From contig JAESUH010000027.1 of assembly GCA_016763155.1 (NCBI GenBank), positions 1 to 44,788 on the forward strand: a DNA stretch of 44,788 nucleotides, read 5' to 3'. Shown one piece after another: positions 1 through 8,813 of this stretch. This DNA is from Rhizobiaceae bacterium. Its GTDB lineage: Bacteria > Pseudomonadota > Alphaproteobacteria > Rhizobiales > Rhizobiaceae. The position numbers and the translations under genes are program-made. Positions within the stretch are counted from its first letter, which is position 1. Each line of letters begins with the position of its first letter. Under the pieces are notes generated by a model. The model did no database searches, was not told the origin of the DNA, and saw only the letters and a list, made by a program, of their open reading frames with translations.

Positions 1-1208
1 ATAACTTTCACAGTCGTAAAATCTTCCATACGCCCTCTTTGGTTGCGCTCCATTAAAAGCCTCACATGCTGACCGGTTTTTGCATCAAGATGACGCGCCA
101 AAGCCACATCGCCTTTGGTGCGCAACAATTTTGCCCGGGCCTTAATCACCGAACGTTCCAATTGCGGCATCCGCGCAGCGGGCGTTCCCTGTCGTGGAGA
201 AAATGGAAAGATATGTAAATAAGTGAGGCCACATTGATCAATAATATCGAGCGAATTTTCAAAATGCGCATCGGTCTCGGTCGGGAAACCGGCAATGATA
301 TCCGCACCAAAAACCATATCAGGACGAAGCGCACGCACCGAATGGCAAAACTCAATCGTATGTTCACGACTATGGCGCCGTGCCATGCGCTTCAAAATCA
401 GATTATCCCCGTGCTGCAGAGATAAATGCAGATGCGGCATGAAGCGTTTTTCGCTGGCAATCACTTCCATCAACGGTTCATCCACTTCAATGGAATCAAT
501 CGAAGAAAGCCGTAGCCGCACTAGATCAGGCACATTGGCAAAGATCGATTGCACCAGATTTCCAAGGCTCGGCGCTCCCGGTAAATCGGCTCCATAGGAT
601 GTGGTATCGACGCCAGTCAGCACCACTTCATGATAACCATTACCCACCAGTTTTTTGATCTGTTCGACCACTTCGCCCATTGGCACAGAACGTGAATTAC
701 CTCGACCAAACGGGATGATACAGAATGTACAACGATGATCGCAGCCGTTTTGCACCTGTACAAAGGCACGCGCATGGCCATCGATACTGTCCACCATGTG
801 GGACGCGGTTTCGCGCACGCTCATAATATCGTTGACGCGGATTTTTTCGCTATTGTTCACGCCAAAATCTGGCAAAGCACGATAGGCATTGGCCTGCAAT
901 TTATCCTCATTGCCAATGACCAGATCAACCTCATCCATCGTGCCAAAGGTTTCAGCTTCAGTTTGGGCAGCACATCCTGAGACAATGATACGGGCTTCAG
1001 GGTTTTCACGGCGGGCCCTGCGAATGGCTTGTTTTGCCTGACGCACCGCTTCACCGGTAACAGCGCAAGTGTTGACCAGAACGGCGCCGCCGGAAAGTTC
1101 GTCCAGCCCCGCTTCGCGCGCTTTATTCAACATCACTTCGGACTCATAGGCATTTAACCTGCATCCAAATGTCAGCACTTCCAACGATGGTTTAGCTTTA
1201 TTAGCCAT
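1..1208 (-). CDS. mtaB: tRNA t6A37 methylthiotransferase MtaB (3' end outside window)
   Basis: Radical-SAM enzyme that adds a methylthio group to N6-threonylcarbamoyladenosine at tRNA position 37. Translating the minus strand from the ATG at 1208 gives 402 codons without a stop; the end lies beyond base 1, and the family is usually about 420 residues. The N-terminal methylthiotransferase domain has GCRLN (C16), NTCAV (C48) and GCAAQ (C79), the usual ligands of the auxiliary 4Fe-4S cluster. The radical-SAM motif CDHRCTFC supplies C156, C160 and C163. A C-terminal TRAM segment is just starting at the window edge. The start overlaps the dapF stop by 8 bases, so the two genes are probably translationally coupled. 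MtaB rather than MiaB is inferred from the GCRLN motif and the dapF neighbourhood typical of rhizobia. Confidence 0.93.
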   Translation of the reverse strand, partial: MANKAKPSLEVLTFGCRLNAYESEVMLNKAREAGLDELSGGAVLVNTCAVTGEAVRQAKQAIRRARRENPEARIIVSGCAAQTEAETFGTMDEVDLVIGNEDKLQANAYRALPDFGVNNSEKIRVNDIMSVRETASHMVDSIDGHARAFVQVQNGCDHRCTFCIIPFGRGNSRSVPMGEVVEQIKKLVGNGYHEVVLTGVDTTSYGADLPGAPSLGNLVQSIFANVPDLVRLRLSSIDSIEVDEPLMEVIASEKRFMPHLHLSLQHGDNLILKRMARRHSREHTIEFCHSVRALRPDMVFGADIIAGFPTETDAHFENSLDIIDQCGLTYLHIFPFSPRQGTPAARMPQLERSVIKARAKLLRTKGDVALARHLDAKTGQHVRLLMERNQRGRMEDFTTVKV

Positions 1209-2091
1209 TTGAAGACGCCTCACCATTCTCACGGGAAAAATCACCCGTTTCAGGATCAAATTGACCTGAAAACTCAAATTCTGTGGGGCCAGTCATTTGA
1301 ACATGGTTGTTTTTATCCCACTCAAGGGTCAAATCTCCCCCCGCAGGTACGGTAATTGTAACCTTGCGCTCGCACAGCTCTTTGCGCACGGCACAAACAA
1401 GCGTGGCACAGGCCGCAGACCCGCAAGCCAATGTGAGACCAGCACCGCGTTCCCATGTTCTGATTATGATGTGAGTTGGTGAAATCACCTGGGCAATCGT
1501 AATATTTGCCCGCTCAGGAAATACCGGATGATTTTCAAGCATCGGCCCAAACCGATCCAGATCATAGTCCCATACATCCTTATCAACCCAAAAAACCGCA
1601 TGGGGGTTTCCCATATTGGCAACGCTTGGCGTATGCAGAACCGGCGCATCGATTGGCCCGATCTGTAATTCTATGCCGGTCGTATCTTCAAATTGCTCTT
1701 CCAGCGGTATCTGTTCCCAACCAAAGCGCGGAACACCCATATCAACAGTAATAGTCGCATCAGAATTCATCGTGGCGTGCAACAATCCGGGCAAGGTCCT
1801 GAAAATCCAGTTAGATTTTCTATCTTCCCGATTGAGCCAGGCAACAACACAGCGTGTGCCATTACCACAAGCCTCAGCCTGCGAGCCATCGCTGTTTAGA
1901 ATTCTCAGAGCATAATCTTCTTTACCACTGGGGTCGCGAATTTCCATGATTTGATCAAATGGAATTGCTGCTTCCTCATTCAGGCGAATTGCTGCTGCCG
2001 AAGAAATTTTATCCGCACGCCCGCGCATATCGGCAACAATTATCTTATTGCCGAGCCCGTTCATTTTAGAAAAATGCGCCAGATTGCCCAA
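1201..2091 (-). CDS. dapF: Diaminopimelate epimerase
   Basis: Converts LL- to meso-diaminopimelate, the precursor of lysine and of the peptidoglycan cross-linking residue. The 296-residue protein begins with the family motif KMNGLGNK and has both catalytic cysteines: C75 in EACGNGTRC and C223 in [10 protein letters not shown], one per half of the two-fold pseudo-symmetric fold. GNPHAVF near residue 162 is also conserved. The length is slightly above the usual 270-290 because of an acidic C-terminal tail. The gene runs directly into mtaB, and its 5' end faces the divergent oxygenase/acyltransferase pair across about 300 bases. Confidence 0.96.
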   Translation of the reverse strand: MGNLAHFSKMNGLGNKIIVADMRGRADKISSAAAIRLNEEAAIPFDQIMEIRDPSGKEDYALRILNSDGSQAEACGNGTRCVVAWLNREDRKSNWIFRTLPGLLHATMNSDATITVDMGVPRFGWEQIPLEEQFEDTTGIELQIGPIDAPVLHTPSVANMGNPHAVFWVDKDVWDYDLDRFGPMLENHPVFPERANITIAQVISPTHIIIRTWERGAGLTLACGSAACATLVCAVRKELCERKVTITVPAGGDLTLEWDKNNHVQMTGPTEFEFSGQFDPETGDFSRENGEASSNG

Positions 2092-2246
2092 AACTCACCT
2101 CAAAGCACTGTGTGCCAGCTTACGTGTCAGATTGATCCAGATTGCCAAAAAAACAACTATACCTGTTTCCTTACTGAAAAAATTCGCCCTTTGCAAAAAA
2201 ATCATTGCCCTATAATTTTACCAAATAACAACGATCCGCTGTTTTG

Positions 2247-2289
2247 TTAACCCGTGGTTAACCGAGTAAAGCCAAATCAGCCTTATATA
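2247..2289 (+). promoter_or_regulatory. CtrA-type promoter in the 2092-2394 intergenic region
   Basis: TTAA (2247-2250), seven bases, then TTAAC (2258-2262) exactly matches the alphaproteobacterial CtrA consensus TTAA-N7-TTAAC. Because GTTAA precedes on the other side, it reads as a site on both strands. TATATA at 2284-2289 is a plausible -10, which puts the CtrA site over the -35 region about 40 bases before the predicted start, the usual place for CtrA activation. The promoter most likely serves the gene at 2395; it could also affect divergent dapF. I see nothing else recognisable in 2092-2394. The site is seen; the regulation is inferred. Confidence 0.6.
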
Positions 2290-2394
2290 GCCCTAACTTA
2301 GCTCGATATGAGCAAATTGTTCTCTCTTTGGCACGTATTCTGCTTTGACCAATTCAGCAAGCCAAGACATCCAGGTCAAAGCAAAGGATTCAAT

Positions 2395-3348
2395 ATGCGC
2401 GATCAATCTGTGGGCAACATTATTTCAAACTGGCAGGATTATTATCCTTCCCTTTTTGGCAAACACCCTCTTCAATTGGAACATACAATTCATCGGTCTG
2501 AACTTTTCTCCGATGAAGCTCTAATTGACCTATTGGAAAACGCGCCTCGCGAGAATTACCATGTCACTACAATGGATAAGCGGGTGCAAAACCCAACTTA
2601 TAAGCGCGAAGGTCAATTCGGCGATTTGAGCGGAAAAGAGATTTTAGCTGCCGTACGTAAGGGGCATATTTGGATCAACCTGCGCGACCCGCAAGAAATA
2701 CGCTCCAAATATGGGGAATTGCTCGCTGATATTTACCGGGAATTTGAAAACCGCGTACCGGGTCTCAAAACCTACAAACAGAAAATGACCATTCTGATAT
2801 CCTCACCAAATTTGAAGGTGAAATATCACATGGATGTTCCCGGCCAAACACTTTGGCAAATGCGGGGAAGAAAGAAAGTTTTCCTTTATGCGGCAAGCGC
2901 ACCGTTCATGAGCCAACAGGCTCTGGAAAAACTAACTATCAACGAAGTCCATGAAACAGATATTGAATTCAAGGACTGGTATGATGACCATGCACTGACC
3001 TTTGAACTTGAACCGGGACAGATGCTGCACTGGCCGCTCAATTGCCCACACAGGGTTGAAAATCACGATTCATTAAATGTCTCCCTCACCACAGAACACT
3101 GGACCAATGAATTACGAAACCAGTATGCGGTGAATTTCGGCAACGCGATGTTGCGCAAACTTGGCATGAAAAACTTGTCACAAAATCCTTCAGGCCTTGG
3201 CCTGTACGCAAAAGCGGCAATCACCGCCGCTACAAAAATATCCGGCATGCAGAAAAAACTGAGCAAGCCCTATCTAATCGATTTCCAGGTCGACCCCGAT
3301 GCTCCCGATTGTGTTCGGGATATCCCGGCCGTTGAATTTAACAAATAG
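2395..3348 (+). CDS. JmjC/cupin-like 2-oxoglutarate Fe(II) oxygenase-type protein
   Basis: Cytoplasmic protein of 317 residues from the ATG at 2395, chosen because AAAGGA lies 6 bases upstream; an in-frame ATG at 2308 would add 29 poorly supported residues. The cupin-like metal site is visible: HxD in YHMDVPG (H145, D147) and a distal histidine in CPHRVENHD (H219). The basic stretch RGRKKVFLY just after HxD is where JmjC-like oxygenases bind 2-oxoglutarate. The substrate is unknown; family members hydroxylate proteins or small molecules. The gene ends 10 bases before an acyltransferase gene, so the two probably form an operon, perhaps modifying the same product. The upstream CtrA-type site suggests cell-cycle control. 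Confidence 0.72.
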   Translation: MRDQSVGNIISNWQDYYPSLFGKHPLQLEHTIHRSELFSDEALIDLLENAPRENYHVTTMDKRVQNPTYKREGQFGDLSGKEILAAVRKGHIWINLRDPQEIRSKYGELLADIYREFENRVPGLKTYKQKMTILISSPNLKVKYHMDVPGQTLWQMRGRKKVFLYAASAPFMSQQALEKLTINEVHETDIEFKDWYDDHALTFELEPGQMLHWPLNCPHRVENHDSLNVSLTTEHWTNELRNQYAVNFGNAMLRKLGMKNLSQNPSGLGLYAKAAITAATKISGMQKKLSKPYLIDFQVDPDAPDCVRDIPAVEFNK

Positions 3349-3358
3349 GTTACACCAT

Positions 3359-4615
3359 ATGAATACCTCACAAACAGTTGGTGTCGAAAATTCGACAGCT
3401 GTCCCATCTGAATTAATCAGCTGGGACCAATTAAAGCCCAACACATCCCCAATAGCCTATGAAGGGCAAAGTGGTGTGTCTGTTAAATTGATAAGCGACA
3501 TGGAGGCTTTTCTCACTCTTGAAGAAGAGTGGCTTTCCCTTGAAAATGATACTACCGGCACAATTTTTTTCCAGTCATGGCACTGGAACCGCGAATTCAT
3601 GCTGCATTCGGCAGAAGGAAACAACTACGCCCCGTTTATCTTAACCGCATCAAAAGCCGGCAAGCTCATTGCTGTTTTACCTCTGGCATTTCAATCCACA
3701 AAAGGTTGCCGTCTATTGACCGGCCTGAGTGAACCTTATCAGCAATATACCGATATGTTGTGTGCGGACGATCAGAATCCAAGGGAAATATTTCTACAAT
3801 GGATGCCGATTATTAAAGCTGCAGGAGTTGATTATCTGCATTTGGGACAAGTCCGCGAAGACAGTAGTCTTGCCCGCGCCATGACCGGACTTGTACAACC
3901 TTCCGGCGAAAAAGATGCCGCACCTTTTGTGCAATTATCCAATTGGGACAGTTTTGAAGATTATTATAAATCCATCAAAACCAAAACCCGGAAAAATATG
4001 CGCAACGCCCGCAACCGTCTTGAAAAAACGGCGCCCATAAACCACGCGGTTCATTACGATGGGGATGGTGTTGGTGAAATCATCGACCGCACCTTCCAAT
4101 CCCGAGAGGCATGGCTGGCACGTATGGGCCTCACCTCCAGAGCTTTCGGTGACGCTGATTTCGTCAGGTTCCTGGGGCGCTTCAAATCCGGCAAGAATGG
4201 CTCAAAGAATGACAACGGCCTGAAAATTATGGCCACAAGCCTGAAACACGGAGACCACCCGATCGCAGATCAATGGGGCTTTGTGCACAAAGATCGTTAT
4301 TATGCTTTCATTTCCGGTTGGGATGAATCCTACGAACAATCCTCTCCAGGAAAACTTCATCTGGGTGCAATCATTGAAGAATGTTACAATAACAACGTGG
4401 TAGCAGCAGACTTCATGATTCCTGCGGTGCCTTATAAGTCCACCTGGGCTGCAAATTCTGTTGGTGTTCAGGATTATATATTACCCCTGACCATTAAGGG
4501 TTATCTGTTGAACCGGCTATGGCACAATTTCATGCGCCCGCTCGCAAAGATCATCGCCTACAAATTATCACCGAAGACACGTGCAATGATTTTCAAACTT
4601 TTGAGCCGCAATTAA
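3359..4615 (+). CDS. FemAB/BioF2-like GNAT-fold acyltransferase
   Basis: Protein of 418 residues from the ATG at 3359; an upstream in-frame start at 3299 would overlap the preceding gene and is not favoured. It matches the pattern of the BioF2-like acetyltransferase domain (PF13480, FemAB/CelD relatives): a basic helix KTKTRKNMRNARNRLEK near residues 210-226 and a late block with SPGKLHL, DFMIPAVPYKSTWA, typical of this family's second GNAT half. Members transfer acyl or aminoacyl groups in polysaccharide, peptidoglycan or lipid modification; the acceptor here cannot be named. There is no signal peptide or membrane segment. A modest stem-loop at 4653-4676 follows the stop. Confidence 0.75.
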   Translation: MNTSQTVGVENSTAVPSELISWDQLKPNTSPIAYEGQSGVSVKLISDMEAFLTLEEEWLSLENDTTGTIFFQSWHWNREFMLHSAEGNNYAPFILTASKAGKLIAVLPLAFQSTKGCRLLTGLSEPYQQYTDMLCADDQNPREIFLQWMPIIKAAGVDYLHLGQVREDSSLARAMTGLVQPSGEKDAAPFVQLSNWDSFEDYYKSIKTKTRKNMRNARNRLEKTAPINHAVHYDGDGVGEIIDRTFQSREAWLARMGLTSRAFGDADFVRFLGRFKSGKNGSKNDNGLKIMATSLKHGDHPIADQWGFVHKDRYYAFISGWDESYEQSSPGKLHLGAIIEECYNNNVVAADFMIPAVPYKSTWAANSVGVQDYILPLTIKGYLLNRLWHNFMRPLAKIIAYKLSPKTRAMIFKLLSRN

Positions 4616-4694
4616 AATTAGGCGCAGGTCTAAACACCGTCACCGCTGTGTCAGACTTCGAATTAACACGAAGTTTGCACGCAGGAACGGCATA

Positions 4695-4846
4695 TTGACA
4701 TTTTCGACCAAACCCTGTTTATAGCGAACATCTCTTAGCAGATGCAATATTTGCCATGCTGATCACGACTGACACTGCCCTAGAGCAAGTGATTAGATCT
4801 TGAAAGCAAACACCCGACAGCGCGTTGCGCCCTCGGGTGCATTTTT
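4695..4846 (+). ncRNA. Candidate small RNA or attenuated leader upstream of ffh
   Basis: TTGACA at 4695-4700 is a perfect -35, followed 17 bases later by TTTATA (4718-4723), which overlaps TATAGC. A transcript from about 4730 would run some 115 bases to a terminator at 4811-4846. It contains small hairpins (CATCT/AGATG near 4729-4744) and a 15-codon ORF, ATG at 4756 to TGA at 4803 (MLITTDTALEQVIRS), with no clear ribosome-binding site. This could be a free sRNA or an attenuator leader for ffh. It does not look like SRP RNA, since the conserved SRP hairpin sequence is absent. No family was recognised. Confidence 0.4.
4811..4846 (+). terminator. Intrinsic terminator upstream of ffh
   Basis: CACCCGA (4811-4817) pairs with TCGGGTG (4833-4839). 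An inner GCGC/GCGC stem with a GTT loop (4820-4830) stacks on it, and a run of five T follows at 4842-4846. No gene ends here on the plus strand, so it must serve the candidate transcript starting near 4730. Confidence 0.6.
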
Positions 4847-4885
4847 GGTTTGTTTGTATTTGTGGCGGGAACTATTATTTCTTTT

Positions 4886-4985
4886 AGAGCACTTCCTGAA
4901 AAGCGGGAGCCGGTTTTCAGGTAAGAAGTGCGGGAAATAAAGGCTAGAGCATTTGAGCATTTTAAAAAATGGCAAAAACGTTCTG
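4886..4985. repeat. Dispersed intergenic repeat beginning TAGAGCA (long copy)
   Basis: The segment starts TAGAGCAC and forms a hairpin: GCACTT (4889-4894) pairs with AAGTGC (4926-4931), and CCTGAAAA (4895-4902) with TTTTCAGG (4914-4921), around a GCGGGAGCCGG centre. A second TAGAGCA begins at 4954. A related copy lies at 18182-18221, with many matching positions including TAGAGCAC and CCGGTTT. From memory this resembles intergenic repeats common in Rhizobiales. The element sits directly upstream of ffh, so it is transcribed in the ffh leader if the promoter near 4700 is used. Confidence 0.6.
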
Positions 4986-5009
4986 GCATGAGAGAAGAAA
5001 GGATTAGCG

Positions 5010-6521
5010 ATGTTTGAATCATTATCAGATAGACTGAGCGGCATTTTCGACAGCCTCACCAAACGTGGTGCCTTGTCAGAAAAAGACGTCAATTCTGCAT
5101 TACGCGAAATCCGTCGCGCCTTGATTGAGGCGGACGTGGCACTGGAAGTAGTCCGGGACTTTACCGATAGGGTACGCGAAAAAGCCGTTGGTGCCGATGT
5201 TGTTAAATCGGTCACACCGGGCCAGATGGTCATCAAGATCGTCCATGACGAGCTGATTGAAATGCTGGGTGCAGAGGCTGAACCCATCAGCCTTGCAGCC
5301 GCATCTCCCGTAACCATTATGATGGTCGGCCTGCAATGTTCAGGTAAAACCACCACCTCCGGCAAACTTGCCCTTCGCCTCACTAAACGTGATCGCAAAA
5401 AAGTGCTGATGGCATCCCTTGATGTGCGTCGCCCGGCAGCTCAGGAACAACTTCGCCAGCTCGGTGAACAAACTGGCGTCGAGACACTGCCAATCATTGA
5501 GGGCCAGTCCCCGGTCAATATTTCAAAACGCGCCATTCAGGCCGCCAAACTTGGTGGTTTTGATGTGGTCATTCTTGATACCGCCGGTCGCACCCATATC
5601 GATGAACCACTAATGATGGAAATGGCGGAAATTAAATCCGCCACCAACCCTCATGAAATCTTGCTGGTGGCCGATGCGCTCACTGGTCAGGATGCAGTTA
5701 ATCTAGCTCAGAATTTCAACGACCGTGTAGGCATTACCGGCATTGTTCTGACCCGTATTGATGGTGATGGCCGCGGCGGTGCAGCCCTTTCCATGCGTGC
5801 CGTCACCGGCAAACCGATCAAGTTGATCGGTACCGGCGAAAAAATGGATCAGCTGGAAGATTTCCATCCTTCACGCATTGCCGACCGCATTTTGGGCATG
5901 GGCGATATTGTTTCGCTGGTTGAAAAAGCCGCTGAAACCATTGATGCGGAAAAAGCCGCCGCAATGGCCAAGCGCATGCAAAAGGGTCAGTTTGATCTCA
6001 ATGACCTTTCTGCCCAACTGGACCAAATGAAAAACCTTGGCGGAATGGGCGGCATTATGAGCCTGATGCCAGGCATTGGTAAAATGAAAAAGCAAATCGC
6101 AGCCTCTGGAATGGACGATTCAGTTTTTGGTCGCCAGCAGGCAATCATTTCATCCATGACCAAGAAAGAACGCAAAGTCCCCAAACTACTCAATGCCAGT
6201 CGCAAAAAGCGGGTGGCGGCCGGTTCCGGCACCAGCGTCCAGGAAATCAACAAACTTCTGAAAATGCATCGCCAGATGGGCGACATGATGAAGAAGATGG
6301 GCAAAAAAGGCGGAATGGGCGGCATGATGAGTGCCCTTGGCGGCGGTATGCCAGGCATGGGTGGTGGCATGGGCGGCGGCATGATGAACAAAATGATGGG
6401 TGGAATGGGCGGTGGCGGAATGCCTGATCTTTCCAAAATGGATCCACAGCAGCTTGAGCAAATGGCCAAACAAATGGGCGGCGTTCCTGGTCTTCCTGAT
6501 TTGGGAAGCAAGAAGAAATGA
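5010..6521 (+). CDS. ffh: Signal recognition particle GTPase Ffh
   Basis: SRP54-type GTPase that binds signal sequences on nascent chains and delivers ribosomes to FtsY at the membrane. The 503-residue protein has the N domain (about 1-95), then the G domain with GLQCSGKT (107-114, P-loop), LDVRRPAAQEQL, DTAGR (190-194) and TRID (248-251), then the methionine-rich M domain with SMTKKERK. The last 90 residues are unusually rich in Gly and Met (many GGM repeats), extending the flexible signal-binding tail. AAAGGA at 4998-5003 supports the ATG at 5010. The gene overlaps the next gene by 4 bases (ATGA), starting a housekeeping operon. Confidence 0.97.
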   Translation: MFESLSDRLSGIFDSLTKRGALSEKDVNSALREIRRALIEADVALEVVRDFTDRVREKAVGADVVKSVTPGQMVIKIVHDELIEMLGAEAEPISLAAASPVTIMMVGLQCSGKTTTSGKLALRLTKRDRKKVLMASLDVRRPAAQEQLRQLGEQTGVETLPIIEGQSPVNISKRAIQAAKLGGFDVVILDTAGRTHIDEPLMMEMAEIKSATNPHEILLVADALTGQDAVNLAQNFNDRVGITGIVLTRIDGDGRGGAALSMRAVTGKPIKLIGTGEKMDQLEDFHPSRIADRILGMGDIVSLVEKAAETIDAEKAAAMAKRMQKGQFDLNDLSAQLDQMKNLGGMGGIMSLMPGIGKMKKQIAASGMDDSVFGRQQAIISSMTKKERKVPKLLNASRKKRVAAGSGTSVQEINKLLKMHRQMGDMMKKMGKKGGMGGMMSALGGGMPGMGGGMGGGMMNKMMGGMGGGGMPDLSKMDPQQLEQMAKQMGGVPGLPDLGSKKK

Positions 6522-6811
6522 CCAAGCAAATTGATCCTCTGAAAGAGCTTTCCAGCCATCGTGCCTCCATCGACAATTTTGATGCAGCCCTCATTCACAT
6601 ATTGGCAGAACGGTTTCGCAAGACCAAACAGGTTGGCGAACTGAAAGCCAAATTCAATCTACCTCCTTCTGATAAGGAGCGAGAAAAATCCCAGATTAAA
6701 CATCTTCGCCAATTGGCAAAAGATTCTGATCTGGATCCTGACTTTGCTGAAAAATTTCTTGAATTCATCATCAAGGAAGTCATTCAGCATCATAAACAAG
6801 TGCAGGGCTAA
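6518..6811 (+). CDS. AroQ-type chorismate mutase
   Basis: Small all-helical protein of 97 residues matching the AroQ class of chorismate mutase, which converts chorismate to prephenate for Phe and Tyr synthesis. Conserved positions line up with the E. coli P-protein domain: R15 in HRASID, K43 in VGELK, and D52, R55 and E56 in SDKERE. It is a stand-alone domain without prephenate dehydratase. It overlaps ffh by 4 bases and precedes rpsP by 32 bases; this placement between ffh and rpsP is usual in Rhizobiales. Function is well supported by motifs, though such small paralogs can be weak enzymes. Confidence 0.85.
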   Translation: MTKQIDPLKELSSHRASIDNFDAALIHILAERFRKTKQVGELKAKFNLPPSDKEREKSQIKHLRQLAKDSDLDPDFAEKFLEFIIKEVIQHHKQVQG

Positions 6812-6843
6812 CCCCGCACTATTACAAACTTTGGAGAAATATC

Positions 6844-7257
6844 ATGGCAGTTAAAATTCGTCTTGCTCGTGGGGGTTCTAAGAAACGCCCGTATTATTCA
6901 GTTGTTGTTGCTGACGTGCGTGCACCGCGCGATGGTCGCTTTATTGAAAAACTCGGCACTTTCAATCCGTTGCTTGCCAAAGACAACGAATTGCGCGTTA
7001 AACTTGATGAAGACCGCATCAAACATTGGTTGGCTCAAGGCGCAAAACCAACAGACCGGGTTCTTCGTCTGCTCGACGGCCTGGGCCTGATGAAACGCGA
7101 AGCCCGCAACAATCCTAAGAAAGCCCTTCCTGGTCAAAAAGCTCAGGAACGTCTTGACGAGAAAAAAGCTAAAGAAGAAGAGGCCGCAGAAGCAGCTAAA
7201 GCAGCCGCTGCAGCACCTGCCGAAGAAGCCGCAACTGAAGAAACAAAAGCTGAATAG
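6844..7257 (+). CDS. rpsP: 30S ribosomal protein bS16
   Basis: Structural protein of the small ribosomal subunit. It begins with the hallmark [18 protein letters not shown] and continues with [22 protein letters not shown]. At 137 residues it is longer than the 80-90 of enterobacteria because of an Ala/Glu/Lys-rich tail after about residue 100, as in other alphaproteobacteria. TTTGGAGAAAT before the ATG provides a good ribosome-binding site. An intrinsic terminator follows the stop, so transcription of rimM-trmD may be partly separated from that of the ribosomal protein. Confidence 0.97.
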   Translation: MAVKIRLARGGSKKRPYYSVVVADVRAPRDGRFIEKLGTFNPLLAKDNELRVKLDEDRIKHWLAQGAKPTDRVLRLLDGLGLMKREARNNPKKALPGQKAQERLDEKKAKEEEAAEAAKAAAAAPAEEAATEETKAE

Positions 7258-7280
7258 TTTCTTTCTGTTTTATGTTATAA

Positions 7281-7306
7281 ACGGGCGGCAATTGCTGCCC
7301 GTTTTT
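7281..7306 (+). terminator. Intrinsic terminator after rpsP
   Basis: ACGGGCGGC (7281-7289) pairs with GCTGCCCGT (7294-7302, one G-U pair) around an AATT loop, followed by five T. It lies between rpsP and rimM and may lower readthrough into the modification genes, which are needed in smaller amounts than bS16. Confidence 0.8.
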
Positions 7307-7322
7307 ATTTGAGTATTACCAA

Positions 7323-7868
7323 ATGACAGACCTGAAAAATCCAGTCCTCATGGCCCGCATCGGAGCGCCCCACGGCGTTAGGGGAGAAGTGCGCGTAAAA
7401 AGCTTCACCGATGATCCTTTATCGCTGGGTGAATACGGCCCGCTATCCGATAAATCTGGCAATCAATTTACCATCACCAGTGCGCGTCAGGCCAAAAACG
7501 TCATTGTCGTTCGCTTCAAGGAAGTCACAACCAGAGAAGCCGCCGAAGCTTTGAACAATTGCGAATTATTCGTTGAACGCGATGCCCTGCCAAAAATTGA
7601 AAATGAAGATGAATTCTATCTTTCAGACCTGATCGGCATGAACGTCCAAAATTCAGACGGAGAAATCATCGGCAAGGTCAAGGATGTGCCAAATTTCGGC
7701 GCTGAAGATTTAATCGAAATAACCCCGATAAATCCTGAGGGCCGCGCTAATGGCCAAACTTATTTCCTACCTTTTACCAAAAAAGTAGTGCCGGAAATAG
7801 ATATTGCAGCCAACGTAATTACCGTGGCTCCCCCCGAAGAGGTTATCGCCCGGGAAGAAAATGAATGA
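7323..7868 (+). CDS. rimM: Ribosome maturation factor RimM
   Basis: Assembly factor that binds uS19 and helps mature the 30S head domain. The 181-residue protein has the N-terminal RimM beta-barrel ([22 protein letters not shown], residues 11-32) and a C-terminal PRC-barrel ([11 protein letters not shown] and [18 protein letters not shown]), ending in an acidic tail. The length is normal for the family. The stop overlaps the trmD start in ATGA, indicating coupled translation; the rpsP-rimM-trmD-rplS order is widely conserved in bacteria. Confidence 0.96.
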   Translation: MTDLKNPVLMARIGAPHGVRGEVRVKSFTDDPLSLGEYGPLSDKSGNQFTITSARQAKNVIVVRFKEVTTREAAEALNNCELFVERDALPKIENEDEFYLSDLIGMNVQNSDGEIIGKVKDVPNFGAEDLIEITPINPEGRANGQTYFLPFTKKVVPEIDIAANVITVAPPEEVIAREENE

Positions 7869-8569
7869 CCTTCCGCGCCTCCATCATCACCCTATATCCA
7901 GAGATGTTTCCAGGCCCATTGGGCCATTCTCTCGCAGGTAAGGCACTGAATGAGGAAAAATGGTCGCTGGAACTCACCCAATTGCGCGATTTTGGCGAGG
8001 GCAAACACGCCCGCGTTGATGATACCCCCGCTGGCGGCGGCGCAGGCATGGTGTTGAAGGCCGACGTGCTTAGCCAGGCAATTGATGCCGCATCTCCTGA
8101 TGATGACCCAAGACCAAGACTATTAATGTCCCCCCGCGGAAAAACGCTGGATCAAGCCAGTGTGCGCAAATTGGCCGAAGGCCCCGGCGCGTTGATTGTC
8201 TGTGGCCGGTTCGAAGGAGTGGATGAACGGGTTATCGAAGCACGCAATTTGCAGGAAGTGTCCATTGGAGATTATATCCTTTCCGGGGGCGAACCCGCTG
8301 CAATCATATTACTCGACGCAATCATTCGTTTGCTTCCCGGCGTGATGGGAAACAAGCAATCAGGCAATAATGAGAGCTTTGAAACCGGCTTGCTGGAACA
8401 TCCCCATTTCACCCGTCCGCAGGAGTTTGAAGGAAGAACAATCCCTGAGGTTCTCACCTCCGGCAATCATAAAGCCATCGAACAATGGCAACATGAGCGC
8501 GCGATAGAGCTGACTCGTGAAAGACGCCCGGATTTATGGGAAACATTTAGAGAAAAAAATTCCTCTTAG
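7865..8569 (+). CDS. trmD: tRNA (guanine37-N1)-methyltransferase TrmD
   Basis: SPOUT-class enzyme that makes m1G37 in tRNAs, preventing +1 frameshifting. The 234-residue sequence begins [20 protein letters not shown] and has the trefoil-knot SAM-binding motifs [10 protein letters not shown] and [11 protein letters not shown], followed by the conserved region ending [19 protein letters not shown]. The domain is complete and of normal length. The gene overlaps rimM by 4 bases. A structured, gene-free stretch of 244 bases separates it from rplS. Confidence 0.97.
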   Translation: MTFRASIITLYPEMFPGPLGHSLAGKALNEEKWSLELTQLRDFGEGKHARVDDTPAGGGAGMVLKADVLSQAIDAASPDDDPRPRLLMSPRGKTLDQASVRKLAEGPGALIVCGRFEGVDERVIEARNLQEVSIGDYILSGGEPAAIILLDAIIRLLPGVMGNKQSGNNESFETGLLEHPHFTRPQEFEGRTIPEVLTSGNHKAIEQWQHERAIELTRERRPDLWETFREKNSS

Positions 8570-8813
8570 GAGTCGACATTTAGGCAAAATTGGCCTATGT
8601 GAGCGAAGAATTTTCCGAAAAACCGGAATGATAAGTGTACCGACCGGGTCGACCTGATTATTTGGGTGACCATCCGGCGTAAGAAAAGCGGGTTGCCGCA
8701 ACAACTTCTTTCGCCAGAGCATTTTATGAGGCCGCTCTTCGCTTGTAACAACAAAATAATCGGCAAAGCCAAACTTGAACACTGGCCGGTTTGATAAACA
8801 AAGGTTTTAATCG
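8570..8813 (+). promoter_or_regulatory. Structured leader region upstream of rplS
   Basis: No gene is supported here. AGCGAAGA (8602-8609) can pair with TCTTCGCT (8736-8743), extendable by two wobble pairs, enclosing local hairpins such as TTCCG/CGGAA near 8612-8627, CGAC/GTCG at 8641-8652 and GCGG/CCGC at 8688-8699. TAGGC/GCCTA (8581-8597) lies just outside. An RNA with this architecture before a ribosomal protein gene could mediate autoregulation by L19, but no known family was recognised and the pairs are short. Confidence 0.3.

Noticed and set aside
2308-2394. Longer N-terminus for the cupin-like protein starting at 2308
   Set aside because: No ribosome-binding site at 2308, whereas AAAGGA is well placed for 2395. 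The choice is likely but not certain.
4653-4676. Terminator after the acyltransferase gene
   Set aside because: A stem with 6 perfect pairs (ACTTCG/CGAAGT) exists but only three T follow, so it is not listed as a terminator.
4730-4846. SRP RNA (ffs) next to ffh
   Set aside because: The conserved SRP hairpin with its GGAA/GNAR-type loop region is not found in this segment.
4793-5398. 201-codon minus-strand open frame across the ffh start
   Set aside because: It is antisense to the well-supported ffh N domain, crosses the terminator and the repeat, and its Ser/Arg-rich translation resembles no family.
5987-6598. Long minus-strand frames over the end of ffh, rich in Pro/Ile or His/Ala
   Set aside because: They mirror the Gly/Met-rich codons of the Ffh tail; low-complexity shadow, not a gene.
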